From Posidonia oceanica (Eukaryota > Streptophyta > Magnoliopsida > Alismatales > Posidoniaceae), in contig JAZBRS010000059.1 of the NCBI GenBank assembly GCA_037176725.1, positions 14,780,330 through 14,844,329 on the forward strand: a stretch of 64,000 nt of DNA, written 5' to 3'. Positions 10,949 through 21,900 of this stretch are shown in pieces; within the stretch, counting starts at the first letter, position 1; every line of letters starts with the position of its first letter. The notes under the pieces are model-generated. The model did not search any database. It worked only from the letters and a program-made list of their open reading frames with translations, and was not told the origin of the DNA. The position numbers and the translations under genes are program-made.

Positions 10949-12000
10949 TTAGTCGAAGTGTGAAAATCTAAGATGTTACTCTATATATTCAATCTACCTT
11001 CACTCACACTCGATGGTCGGGCATTCTTCCCGCCACTCGATGGTCGCAGGTTTCGATCCCCACATCTACTCCCAAGTGGAATGCTTCGTAGTGTTCAATC
11101 CTACTACCCTCAACCTTGTAGGTAGCAGCACAGTGCACTAAATTACGGAGAATGTTCTTCCTGCAAAGGAAGAAGTTGTTCATGATATGCCTTCGACCGA
11201 TAGCACCCAGAATTCCGACTGCAGATACAGATAGACATGGAAAAGGCTTTCCGTATGGTAGAATGTTTTTTTTTTTTTTTGGGTGGGAAATATGTCCAGG
11301 TAATATGGCTTCCTAGCGGAAGTCCGAATTGAGGGACACCGAGGATGCAAAATCTGATGTAAGGGAGTAGTCGAAGAAGCACTACAGATAAAATGATGAA
11401 AGATGTAGCAGACCATGAAAACTAGGAGATAGGTCGGGTTGTGTGGTTCTGACCATAGCATGGTCACCCTTAATTGTCGGGCCAACCAGCTTTTTGACAG
11501 GCTACTCTTGGTAAGTTCTTGTCGGGTTAAGGTCGAAGGCAGAGTTTAATATATGATTTTTTTTCTTTTTTTGGATAGCGCAATTGACGAGTACAGGAAT
11601 AACTAATATTGTGCTGCAATGTAATTAATGAAAATAATAATATAATAATATTAATGAATAACCACCAAAGAAATAGTTTTTTACAGTTGTAGCCTAGTAG
11701 ATATGCGATGGAAAGAAAACTGGGTCTTAATGAGTCAATAGTAGTTCAGGTACTAACAGATGCAGTTTAGTGTAAAATGATTTAAAAACAAAAAAAAAAT
11801 TTAATGTGTCACTGGAAGAGACAAAAAAGTCAAATAATATAAGGAGAGTCTGTTTTTTTTTTTTTTTTCTGACACTGAGGAGAGATTGTTTTTCTTTTTA
11901 ATGTAGTGGTATGACCATTGTTAGAGCGTCCAATAAAAAAGTGTATGTCTTGACGTTGATGACTCCATTTCTATCTTTATGAAATCGTTGTAATTCAGTC
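10949..12000. other. Intergenic stretch upstream of the NPF gene
   Basis: AT-rich with several homopolymer T and A runs (for example 11267-11280, 11855-11869). Around 11020-11075 there is a B-box-like GGTTTCGATCC preceded by repeated CTCGATGGTCG words, weakly suggestive of another tRNA-derived element, but no tail or target duplication was found. No coding frame with recognisable similarity. Confidence 0.45.
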
Positions 12001-12163
12001 ATGGCGCCGTCGATCGTCTTTCCATATATGAGTTGGCCCGTGGTCAAATGGTGTCAAATGATCATGCAGAGAGAGGCCAACTCGTCAGACGATTCGGATC
12101 CGTACGGATCCACCAGAATCTTGCACATCCCAATGTGCCGTTGCAGCAAACTTTCCCAAACCA

Positions 12164-12166
<3 letters not shown>

Positions 12167-12202
<36 letters not shown>
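12167..12202. repeat. (CT)n microsatellite in the NPF promoter region
   Basis: About 18 CT units directly upstream of the TATA-like element of the NPF gene. Pyrimidine-rich CT tracts around the transcription start are common in plant promoters and can act as GAGA-type elements; a role here is inference. Short reading frames over it are artefacts. Confidence 0.9.
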
Positions 12203-12205
<3 letters not shown>

Positions 12206-12207
<2 letters not shown>

Positions 12208-12217
12208 ATATATAAAA
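12206..12217 (+). promoter_or_regulatory. Likely TATA box of the NPF gene
   Basis: ATATATATAAAA lies about 210 bp upstream of the ATG at 12426, immediately after a CT tract, giving a predicted start of transcription near 12240 and a leader of roughly 190 bases containing a run of about 14 C at 12350-12363. No transcript data, so the assignment rests on motif and position. Confidence 0.55.
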
Positions 12218-12425
12218 CCAACCAACGCCGAAGAACGAACGCCACAAACCACATCTTTTGCTTCAGCTTCTCTCCCTCTCCGTTTCAAAACAACAAAAAA
12301 ATGGAACAAAAAAAGAAATAAAAAAAGAACTTGTCCTCCTCCACACCACCCCCCCCCCCCCCTCCCATTTCAACCATCAATCGCTTCTTGGTGGTTGATT
12401 CGTTGCAAGAAGAGAAGATTTTGAA

Positions 12426-15400
12426 ATGGGTTCCGCTCCACCGGAGGTTGATGGTAGGATGACGCTCTCCGACGCTTGGGATTACAGGGGCCGCCCCGCC
12501 ATCCGGTCCTCCACCGGCGGTTGGACCAGCGCTGCCACCATCTTGGGTCGACACTCTTCTCTCTACCACCTGAACATTGAAGCTTTTCCTTTTTTCTTCT
12601 TCTTTGGTTGATATCCAATATTGGTTGGTTTTCATATATGTATATGTGTGTGTGCGCCTTGTTTTCCTTCCTTTGGTCGATGAAAGAACAGTGGTGGAGC
12701 TGAACGAGAGGCTGACGTCGTTGGGAATAGCCGTCAACTTGGTCACGTACTTGACCGGAACGATGCATCTTGGCAATGCCGTTTCGGCCAACACCGTCAC
12801 CAATTTCCTTGGCGTCTCATTCATGCTGTGCCTGCTAGGCGGATTCATCGCCGACACGTTCCTCGGAAGGTACCTCACCATTGCAATCTTCTCGGCGGTG
12901 CAAGGAACGGTGAGGAACACGAACAACTCAACAACCCAATTTCCAGATTTTTTTGGTATTGGATTGCTAACACGCAATCTTTCGCAGGGAGTCAGCATTC
13001 TTACCATTTCTACGGCGGCGCCGAGCTTCCGACCACCAAAGTGCACACCATCCACAGAATCCTGCATCCCTGCCAACGGCAAACAACTCTTTGTCCTCTA
13101 CCTATCTCTCTATCTCACCGCCCTCGGCACCGGAGGCCTGAAATCCAGCGTCTCCGGATTTGGCTCCGACCAGTTCGACGAGTCGAACAAGGAGGAGGGC
13201 AAGCACATGATAAAGTTCTTCAACTGGTTCTTCTTCTTCATCAGCCTCGGCTCCCTCTTCGCCGTCACCGTCCTCGTCTACATCCAGGACCACGTCGGGA
13301 GACGATGGGGGTATGGCCTCATCGCCCTCTCCATCTTCCTCGGCCTTGCCATTTTTCTCTCCGGCACCAGGAGGTACCGGTTCAAGAAGCTCCTCGGAAG
13401 TCCTCTGACACAGATCGCCGCCGTGGTCGTTTCTGCCTGGAGGAAGAGAAAGCTCCCACTTCCGTCGGACCCTTCCCTCCTCTACGACGTTCACGAACTG
13501 GCGCAGACGAAGAAGAAGAAGCAACCGCTGCCACACACCATGCAGTTCCGGTGAGTGCTCTCAATTTCCGTTGATCTTACTCAATCCAACGGCCCATGTT
13601 TTTTTCCCCTTTCTAGATATGTTAAAAATAGGAAATCTAGTAGGACATGTTGCCATTGGTGCACATGAAAAAGAAAACAACGGTTTTATATCTATATGCG
13701 ATAAATTAGTGGTAATGATTTGTAGATTCATTGTCATCAGGCGCAAATTTACTTATGAACTTGGCAAGTGCGACCTATTAGGTGAATTAAGAGAGAGAGA
13801 GAGAGAGAGAGAGAGCATTAAATGACATGCACCATTGGTGCCTGCCCCAATCATCTCGAGTTTATTTTTAGATTCCTTCTATATCATATACCTCCGTGCA
13901 GTGTTACGGTAGTTTGAAGTTTGTGAATAGTTTGGTTTAGATTTGGACTAGGTTCGAGCTTCATTCGGTTTGGTTAGAAATGAGCTAAACCCAAACAATA
14001 CTTATGAGTTCGATCTAGTTAACGAACCGAACCCAAACGAGGGGTGCTCGTTTAACAAGAGTTTGATTTGATTTGTTAATGTTAAGTATATTTATACTAT
14101 ATAATATAGTTTATAATTTTAAGCATTAGATTTATTTAGGTATTTTTTTAATAATATATTTTTTATTTTACAACTTACAAATCTAGTTGTATAAGAAATT
14201 ATACGTTTTGAACCTAGTTGGAAGTGTAACTTGCAAGTTTTTATTTAGATAACTCTATCGTATAAAATATTATTGAGTTTTCACTTAAGTCTTTATTTAG
14301 ATAACTCGGTCGTATGAAATATTGTTGAGTTTTTACTTAAGTTTTTATTTAGATAACTTGATCGTATGAGATATTGTTGAGTTTTTACTAGAAGTGTACA
14401 TAGATTGGGTTAGGTCGGGTTAAGAGTGAATCCACGACTCAATCTATATTGTTCGGATTGGATAATTTTAGACCTATACTCAATCCATACCTAGTCCAGA
14501 TTCAACCCAATTTGACCCACAAACTTTGGATTGGATCGGGTTGATTCTTGGATTTTATAGCACCTGAATTTTACACCTATTAGTCATTCATTAATCTTTA
14601 ATTACAGGAAAAGTTAATTACTCTCGGGACGATCATTGGATAAAATAAGTGTCTTACAACTTGATGCAAAGATCATTACAAAATGCAACTCATTATAGTA
14701 GCCACTATAGAAAAGTTATATCCAGTTCTTTGTTAATACGGTTTTTTTTTTGCGTACATGTTTTTCTACAGTTTGTCATTGTTAGCTATGTAATAGCAGT
14801 GCGTGTACAATATGAATATATGGGTCAAACATGAGCACTATTGTTAAAAGTGAATAATTTATCTGTATTTGACTTTATTTCTTCCAATATCTGCTGATTA
14901 TGTATCATTTTGCTCTATTAATATTTCTTAATTATACATATAATATGTATTTATAAATATAAATAATTAATATTATATATATATATACCTTTGGATTCGG
15001 ATCGGGTCGGGTAATCCATGCCTGGAATCCATACTCAACCCAGAAAGTTCGAGTTTGAGATTTTCAAACCTATATCCAACCTATGATAAAAAAAATCCGA
15101 CTCAATCCAACTCACATGGGTCGGATTGGTTCGATTTTAGGATCAATCCAAATCCATGTATACCCTTAATTTTTACCAACGAACTTGTAAAAGAAAACAA
15201 AAACTTGTAGATTATGTATAATAACGAAACATATTGTGGCTTGAACCAAAGAGTTTTTTGACTCGGCACAACTTGGCTTGGTGCAATTCGATAGGTCCTT
15301 TGGTCCAAAGTATCCTATGTAGAGACAAACCGATCTCAAACCTAACCTTAAGCTCGAAACCAAAACGAAACCTATTATAAAACCTCGAACGAACGGAAAC

Positions 15401-16844
15401 CAAACTGGCCCTATTAGGTTCTGTTCGGCTTGTTTACACTCCGAGCACCATATGATTTCTTTCTGGTTTTATTGTAAGTTATGGGTTCGAAACCCACCAA
15501 CATGGACTTTGAACATTAGCAAAAAAGAAGAAGAGTAATATACCTCCATATTGTATGGTAACCACATTATGGGACAAAGAGAAGCATTCATTTGGAAAAT
15601 TTGTTATACAAGTTTGATTACGTATACAGTTTTTGTATGTCTAATCAATCGACTCGTACAATATATTGCCACTTACCACAATCTATGGATTTATTTTTGA
15701 AATGGCAACCTATGAAAATGGTATAGATAGGATCCATAAATTGGTCCATTGTTTGTTTGGTTTCCGTTTCAAAAGTCGCCGTAGAAATTCTGAATAAGAT
15801 TAGTGGGTTGATACCTGCATGCCGCAGTTTTGTTTGTTTGGATTGAGAAGAAACAAAGAGACACACCGATCTCACATCACCAGTCTCTAATTCATCACAC
15901 CACATTCGTATATTCAAGTGACGGATGGTTGATGATTAATATAAAAGACTAATATCTCAGGCTTCTAATATTGCAGGGCCCTAGACCACGCGGCGATCAA
16001 GGAGTCGCCGGACATGGCGGCGGTGCCTCTCAAGTGGCGGCTGAACACCCTCACGGACGTGGAGGAAGTGAAGCAGGTAATGCGAATGCTCCCCATATGG
16101 GCGACCACAATCATATTCTGGACGGTGTACGCCCAGATGACAACCTTCTCGGTGTCCCAAGCCACCACCATGGACCGCCACATCTCCTCCAACTTCGAGA
16201 TCCCGCCGGGCTCCCTCACCGTCTTCTTCGTCGGGTCCATCCTCCTCACCGTCCCCGTCTACGACCGGGTCATCGTCCCGCTCACCCGCCGTTGCACCAA
16301 GAGCCCCCACGGCCTCACTCCCCTCCAGCGCATCGGCGTCGGGCTGGTGCTCTCCATCCTCGCCATGGCGGTGGCCGCCCTGGCGGAAATCAAGCGCCTC
16401 GGCGTAGCGAAGCGTGACCCGGCCGTCTTCAAGGGAGACGAGGCAGTCCCCCTGGCCGTGTTCTACCTGGTGCCGCAGTTCTTCCTGGTCGGCTCAGGTG
16501 AGGCCTTCACTTACATTGGGCAGCTGGATTTCTTCCTGAGGGAGTGCCCCGCCGGGATGAAGACCATGAGCACGGGGATGTTCCTCAGCACGATGGCGTT
16601 CGGGTGCTTCGTGAGCACGGCGCTGGTGGCCATCGTGGACAAGGTGACCGGGACCGGGAAAGATGGAGGTTGGTTGGCTGATAATCTTAATGAAGGGAAG
16701 CTGTATAATTTCTACTGGTTGTTGACGCTGCTCAGTGCCATCAATTTTGGGTTTTTTCTTCTGAGTGCGAGATGGTATGTGTACAAGGAAAGTAGGGTTG
16801 GGGAGGAAGAGGGCAGCGTGGAGCTCCAGGAGGAGGGTGCTTAG
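12426..16844 (+). CDS. NPF6-clade NRT1/PTR transporter (NRT1.1-related), four exons
   Basis: Proton-coupled transporter of the plasma membrane, NPF (NRT1/PTR) family, major facilitator fold with 12 membrane segments and a central loop. Exons: 12426-12546, 12692-12909, 12988-13550, 15977-16844, all with GT-AG borders and compatible phases, giving 589 residues; Arabidopsis NRT1.1 (NPF6.3) has 590. Seen: DAWDYRGRPA start, the proton-coupling ExxER motif (E43, E46, R47), the GRYLTIAIF segment with Thr103 matching the NRT1.1 Thr101 phospho-switch, ADTFLGRY, GSDQFDE, and the LDFFLREC segment late in exon 4. Odd: Tyr352 (codon 16128-16130, in FWTVYAQ) stands where NRT1.1 has the nitrate-binding His356. 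NPF6.4-type proteins share this Tyr, and in maize that swap is linked with chloride preference. So nitrate, chloride or both may be the substrate. The gene looks intact and is the only cellular gene found. Confidence 0.93.
12910..12987 (+). other. Intron 2 of the NPF gene, 78 nt, no stop in frame
   Basis: The donor GTGAGG follows the codon ACG and the acceptor CGCAG precedes GGAGTC, joining SAVQGT to GVSILT exactly as in related NPF6 proteins. The length is a multiple of three and the reading frame stays open through it, so an unspliced transcript would encode 26 extra residues (starting VRNTNNST) between the third and fourth membrane regions rather than a truncated protein. Confidence 0.88.
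13790..13815. repeat. (GA)n microsatellite in NPF intron 3
   Basis: About 13 GA units near the 5' side of intron 3, just before the outer MITE. No function implied. Confidence 0.85.
13900..15438. mobile_element. hAT-type MITE in NPF intron 3 (outer copy)
   Basis: Left end AGTGTTACGG...AGTTTGAA and right end GTTCGGCTTGTTTACA are imperfect inverted copies of the GTGTAAACNAGCCGAAC-type end frequent in plant hAT MITEs. They are flanked by CTCCGTGC (13892-13899) and CTCCGAGC (15439-15446), 7 of 8 identical, the 8-bp duplication size of hAT elements. Inside are repeated runs of 'TTTATTTAGATAACT(C/T)' around 14250-14370. It codes for nothing and is interrupted by a second MITE. Confidence 0.65.
14390..15169. 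mobile_element. hAT-type MITE nested inside the outer intron MITE
   Basis: Ends AGAAGTGTACATAGATTGGG and, inverted, TTAAGGGTATACATGGATTT agree at most positions; flanks TTTTTACT (14382-14389) and TTTTTACC (15170-15177) match at 7 of 8 bases. Subterminal zones are rich in GGATTGG/CCAATCC words on both sides. No coding capacity; an AT dinucleotide run lies near 14977-14990. Confidence 0.65.
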
Positions 16845-17060
16845 CATCCATGCCATGCAGCATGAAGAAATTCCCCTTTTCTTGGAAGACTCGTGCATGG
16901 AGAATGGAAGATGGATGAGGATTTTTTGCCCCCCTATCAATCTATCTATCTATTACCTTTACTTTTCTTTTGAGGGGATTTATTATCATACCCTCACAGA
17001 AGATAAGAGTTTTAGACTGGTTTTCTAAGTTCACCAAAATAAAAGTACTACTCTACGAGT
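16845..17060 (+). other. NPF 3' untranslated region with likely poly(A) signal
   Basis: The stop codon TAG at 16842-16844 is followed by AT-rich sequence with AATAAA at 17038-17043, the closest good polyadenylation signal. The true cleavage site is not visible. Confidence 0.55.
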
Positions 17061-17399
17061 GAGCGTTGGGGGGGAAGGGACAGTTAGGAACACAGTGCTG
17101 TATTTCTCCCAGTGTCATGTTTGTGGGCAGTTCTTTTCCCATCCCACACCATGTTCATCATACCTTGTCCATTTCCTAGAAGTGTTCCCGTTTCCAATTG
17201 TGTCCTCACAAACTGCAGTCGCTCGTATGTATTTGCAAACCAACAATTAAGTTGTGCATTATTTCCTTTTTACATGTGGCCCTAGCTTGTATTTCACATT
17301 GTCCCAGGATTGACATGTGTGGTTGTTACTCCATAATTTACGTTTACATCTCTTTTTTAAGACAAATATGTAATGAGATTGTATTTAGCATTGATTGAT

Positions 17400-18284
17400 T
17401 GTTGACATCAAAAGAATTTACACAAGTAAAGGTCGAAACTCGATACAACCCAATAAAGAAAAGTCCGTTAAATACGATACCCTAAAATCAGGATCTATGA
17501 AGAATTGAAGGTTGTTAAAATTAGACTCAATATTCACAACACAGTCTCATGCAAACGGGTCTGACTCACCAATTCCATTACAGGAACGTCCCACTGCGAG
17601 TATTCAAAAGGAAATATTTTGAAAGAGAGAGAAAGTCGTTGACACCCCACCAACTTAGCAAGTCACCAACAAAGTAGTGGGCGGAGTTCAAAATTCTACC
17701 GCATACACTCAAAAGTGGAGTTATTGTCTTGAAATATGATGGGATATTGGCAAAATAATCTGATGCAGGTAGGTACTTTGAATTTAAATTCAAAAGTATT
17801 TCAATTTAAATAAGGACAAGCGGCTTCCATATAAATATGGGTCCTCCTATGTCAAAAAGAGATATAGAGATTTTGCCATCATACCCACAAGAGACATAAA
17901 GAAAAGGCAAGGCGAGAAGATGAGGAAGTTGTCCAAGGAAGCCCACGATGCTTTCAAATCACGCATTCGCACTCGTCTATGTTCTAAGGAAGAAGTAATG
18001 AGAAAGACACCAATCGACACCTAAGGTCCCTTCTTTCTCTTTCAGGATTGCGTCACTATAGGGCAATATATTTTTTCCTAATTCTCAAGAATACATATTG
18101 CAATAACGCAATGTTTAAATCTCATGTATTTCATATTGCCCTCATATTCGTCGTTCTTACCATGTGCAACTGTTACCTTGTGCATGGTAAGAAGATAACC
18201 GCAAGGCTGAAATAGAAGAAGACTACTATGTCCATGCACAATCAAGCTAGCTAGAAGGAATTGACTCTTCAAGGGGTACACTCA
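17400..18284 (+). repeat. Tat B 5' LTR
   Basis: Starts TGTTGACATC; the end is placed before a primer-binding-like GGTATCAGAAAC at 18290. Similarity with the 3' LTR is clear only to about 18160; beyond that the two copies differ completely, so one has been replaced or lost. Just at that breakpoint lies an inverted repeat, CTTACCATGTGCAA (18156-18169) with TTGTGCATGGTAAG (18178-18191). Confidence 0.7.
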
Positions 18285-18288
18285 AACT

Positions 18289-18300
18289 AGGTATCAGAAA
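18289..18300 (+). promoter_or_regulatory. Candidate primer-binding site of Tat B
   Basis: AGGTATCAGAAA differs little from TGGTATCAGAGC, the sequence complementary to initiator methionine tRNA used by many plant LTR elements. Position at the LTR edge fits; the first base and the end are changed. Confidence 0.45.
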
Positions 18301-18372
18301 CACAAGCAAGCATGGGACCCAAAAACAGGCTCGGATGAGGACGCCAACCGCAAGCGTGGCGCTAGACGTGGA

Positions 18373-18952
18373 TTGGGATACGAAGGAGTCATGATGGTTC
18401 AAGCCTCCCTTATCACGGGAACAAACATCCCCCATGGAAGGGTTGAGAAAGTCGATGAATTCGAGGATGACTTCTTCGAGGTGGTTACTCTAGACAATAT
18501 TTCGCTAGCACCAAGGAAGATGGAAGAAGGAAGGCAAGCCACGGTAGATGAGTTATGTGAAGTCAACCTCGTCACGGAGTAAAAGCCCAAGCCCAAGCCC
18601 ATTTCATTAGTGCGCTACTCTCCTTGACGGAGCGAGAGGAGTATATAGAAGTCCTTAGACGAAACCAAGATAGCTTCAGCTAGACATATAAAGACATGAC
18701 AAGGTTGCCTAGAAAGGTCGTCCAACACCACCTCTTCATAAATCCTTCCTACAAGCCTGTAAAGTAGGGGCCACGCCCCATGAATTCACAAGTATGTGAT
18801 GGAGTCATGGTCGAGATTTCAAGGTTGAAGGGTGTTAACTTCATTGAGCTGGTCGCCTACATGCAGTGGCTATCCAATGTGGTGCTAATAAAGAAAAAGA
18901 ATCGACAGATACGGGTGTGCGTCGACTTTCGGGGCCTTAACAAAACATGTAC
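18373..18952 (+). pseudogene. Tat B pol, N-terminal piece of reverse transcriptase
   Basis: Three stop-separated but same-direction segments match the linker and start of a Tat-lineage RT: ATVDELCEVNLVTE near 18540, SEEYIEVLRRNQDSFS near 18630, KVVQHHLFINPSYKPVK near 18715, and WLSNVVLIKKKNRQIRVCVD leading into FRGLNKTC at 18947. The next residues of this conserved motif, PKDDFPLP, are found 24 kb away at 42945, immediately after Tat A. No gag, protease or RNA-binding knuckle precedes it; only about 90 bp separates the LTR from this region, so the 5' half of the element was lost before or apart from the Tat A insertion. Confidence 0.85.
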
Positions 18953-21900
18953 TGTAGACAACTCATTCTGACAAGCTGAATTAGTGGATCTCTCTCTGGT
19001 AGCTTCAAAATCCTAAATCCTTTTTTCAAACCCTTCAAAACAAACCCTAAAAACAAACAAATCAAACCCAAAACAACATCCTTTTTCAATCAAGAAAACT
19101 ACACAAAAACCCTAGGAAAATCCATCCAAAAACCCTAGGAAAAGCCACTTCAAAACCCTAGAAAGTCCTAAGTCCAATCCCTCAGAAACCTAAACCCATT
19201 TCTAACCTAAAGCCTAAACCCTAAACCCTAAAACCCACTCATCAAAAACCTTAAAAACCTACACCTCAAACACAACCAAAAACCCTAGAAAAACCTTAGG
19301 TAAAACCCTCACAAAAACCTAGAAAATCCCATTCAGAATCTAAGAAAACAAATTAAAAAATCAAAGAAAACAATTCAAAAAACTTAGAAAACAATTCAAG
19401 AAAAATAATTAAAAAACTTTAAGAAAACAATTAAAGAAAACAAATTAAAAATCTAAGACAACTTCTAAAAAACTTAGAAAGCAAATACAAAAGGAAAAAA
19501 CCTAAGAAACAATTCAAAGCCCAATTAAAAACATTTAAAAAGAAAATATAAAGAAAAAAACAACAATTCAAAACTCTTTAAGGAAAATTAACAATTAACA
19601 AACTAAAAAGAAACAAACAAAAACAAAAACAAAACAATTCTAAACCCCTAAAAAAGGAAAAAAAATCTAAAAAAAAAGTCAATTAAAACAATTCAAAATC
19701 CCAATTCAAAACTTAAAAAAGGAAAACAAACAATTAAAAGAACAAAACCTTAAAGGACAATTAAAAACAGTTAAAAACCTTAAAACCCTAATCAATTAAA
19801 AACTTAAAAGAAAAACGGTTAAAACAATTAAGAATAACTTAAGAACAATTAATAAACTTAAAATCAAAATTAACAAACTTAAAAGCCAATTAAAAAACAA
19901 AAGGAAAGAAAACTTAAAAGCAATTAACAATTAAAATCAAATTAACAAACTTAAAAACAATTAGCAAACTTAAAAGAATAATTAAAAGGAAAACTTAAAA
20001 AACAATTACTTAAATTCTAAAACAAATCCAACCTTAAAAAACCAAAACCTAAATTCCCTTTCTTTTCTCCTTTCTTTTCCTCTTTTTTTTCTCCTTCTTT
20101 TCTTCCTCCCATTTTCCCTTTCTTTTCTTTTCCACTTCATCCAGCCCAGCCCACTGCCCAGCATCCCCTTTCTTTTTTCTTTTTTTCCCCAGCTCGGGCC
20201 TAGCCCACCTCCTCCTTCCTTCCCCTCTCTTTTCCTTTTCTTTTTCTTCTTCCTTCTTCTTTCCCGCGGCCCACGACCACCGCACCAACCTTCCTCCTCC
20301 TCCTCAGCTTTCCCCCGCAATTCAAACTTCCCCCCACCGTCAACTCACCCTCGCCTGCCACCTTGCCTCTCACAGCCCCTCACAAGATCGCCCCGTCCTT
20401 CACCGACACCTTCTGCGGCAGTTACTACCCACCTTGTCGTGTGTCCCGTCTGGCAAGCCTCTCACTGCACAGTCATTCCCCACGCTTGCATTTCAAATCT
20501 CCAGCCCCTCCGGATAAAAACCAGCAACTTCACCTTCTCCTTCCACCTTTCCAGAGTCGGCAATTGAGAGAAAACCAGAGCTGATCCAATTCCTTCTTCT
20601 CCTTCCTCAAAAATTCCCAAACTCCCTTCCCAGCAACCCAGCCACCTAACAGCTCCCAAACACCTGCAATCCACTCCTCAAATCCGCGCTAGCACCCAGC
20701 ATTCCATTCCCCACTTCACCACCCAGCCAGCAACCCAGAAACCATCCCAAACACCTAGCTCCCTTCACACACGCACAGACCACCTTTCCACCTGATAATT
20801 CCCAGCACACAGCTATCACCTACCTCCCAAACTCCTCCACCCTACTCCCTGAGCAACCAGCACCTCAGGCCGTCCCTCACCCTAGCCCGAAACCTCCTGC
20901 ACACTTCACCATCCACCACAAACAGTTCTGACCCATCTCAACCCAAAACCTCCAAAATCTCCACCTCCCTCCAGAAGCCTCACGACCCTAATCCAGCAAC
21001 TCCTTCACCTTCATCGAGCTTCTACCGACCCAGAGGGACCCTCACCAGCCTCCCAAAGAGCCACATCCGCTTCGGCGACCTCAGCTCTACAGCAGACCAC
21101 CCACAAATGCCGCTTTCTTCTCCGTGGCGCGTAGCTTGCGCCTGACCGGCTCCCGAGCTCCGGACCGCCTCCAGCAACTGCACCAGAGCTTCGCTTGCCG
21201 CTGAGGATGCTCGCAGCAGCGTCACCACCTCCGTCGGCAGCTGCACAACCCACTGAGGTCGGGGGGACAATCTAGCAGTGCAAACAAGTAAATAACCTTA
21301 CCTTTAGCTTAGTTTAAATCGCCTTTTGCTTCCCAGCCCTTTAGAATTAGGTTTGAGCCGCTATCGCGCTGTTCTAGCTCCGCTGCTATAGTTTTCTTCT
21401 TTGGTGAGCCCTTGCTGCACCGCTGCGCCTCCGGCCCGCTCCAGCTTTGCCGACCGTCACCCGAGCACCACCACAGCTCCTGCAGTCCAACCGCTGCGTC
21501 ACCGAGCTCCGCTGTCCCCTCCAGCAGCCGGACTGCCCTCTGCAAGCTCTGTAGACCTCTGTCTGTGTCGCCAGACCGCTCCAGCTGCTGTCATGCTTCG
21601 CCGACCCCTCCGGGACCTCCGCCACGCCTCGCCGGACCTCCTCGAGCGTTGCTCGTGCCTCGCCGACCTCCGCCTGCGCCTGCACCAAGCCTTCTTCCCC
21701 GACGAGCGGTCGGCACTGTTCCCCTTCCTTATTTTAATACCATTAATTAGCTTTAGGTTTTATTTTTCCTTAGCTTATTAGGTTTTGCATTGCATTGCAT
21801 TTAGGTCCGTTAGTTTTATTTATTTGCATTCAGGTCCTGCTGTAGTTTAGGTTTTATTTAATTTCTGTTTTAAACTTTATTACATTGCATTTAATTTCTG

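Noticed and set aside
11020..11075. Possible second SINE from a B-box-like GGTTTCGATCC
   Set aside because: No paired A box at proper spacing, no tail, no target duplication.
12285..13082. 265-codon minus-strand frame opposite the NPF gene
   Set aside because: It is a shadow of GC-rich NPF exons; it crosses both introns, has low-complexity ends and no recognisable domain.
15478..15505. tRNA-like GGTTCGAAACCC near the end of NPF intron 3
   Set aside because: The B-box-like word alone; no cloverleaf could be drawn and no tail or flanking duplication was seen.
19190..19260. Telomere-like CCCTAAA words (also near 39075, 53280)
   Set aside because: Only one or two exact CCCTAAA copies in a row in AC-rich LTR text; not an interstitial telomere array.
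20006..21781. Frames of 80-126 codons in the Tat A 5' LTR
   Set aside because: Ser/Pro/Arg-rich products of the pyrimidine- and GC-rich LTR zones; the equivalents in the other LTRs are not conserved as frames.
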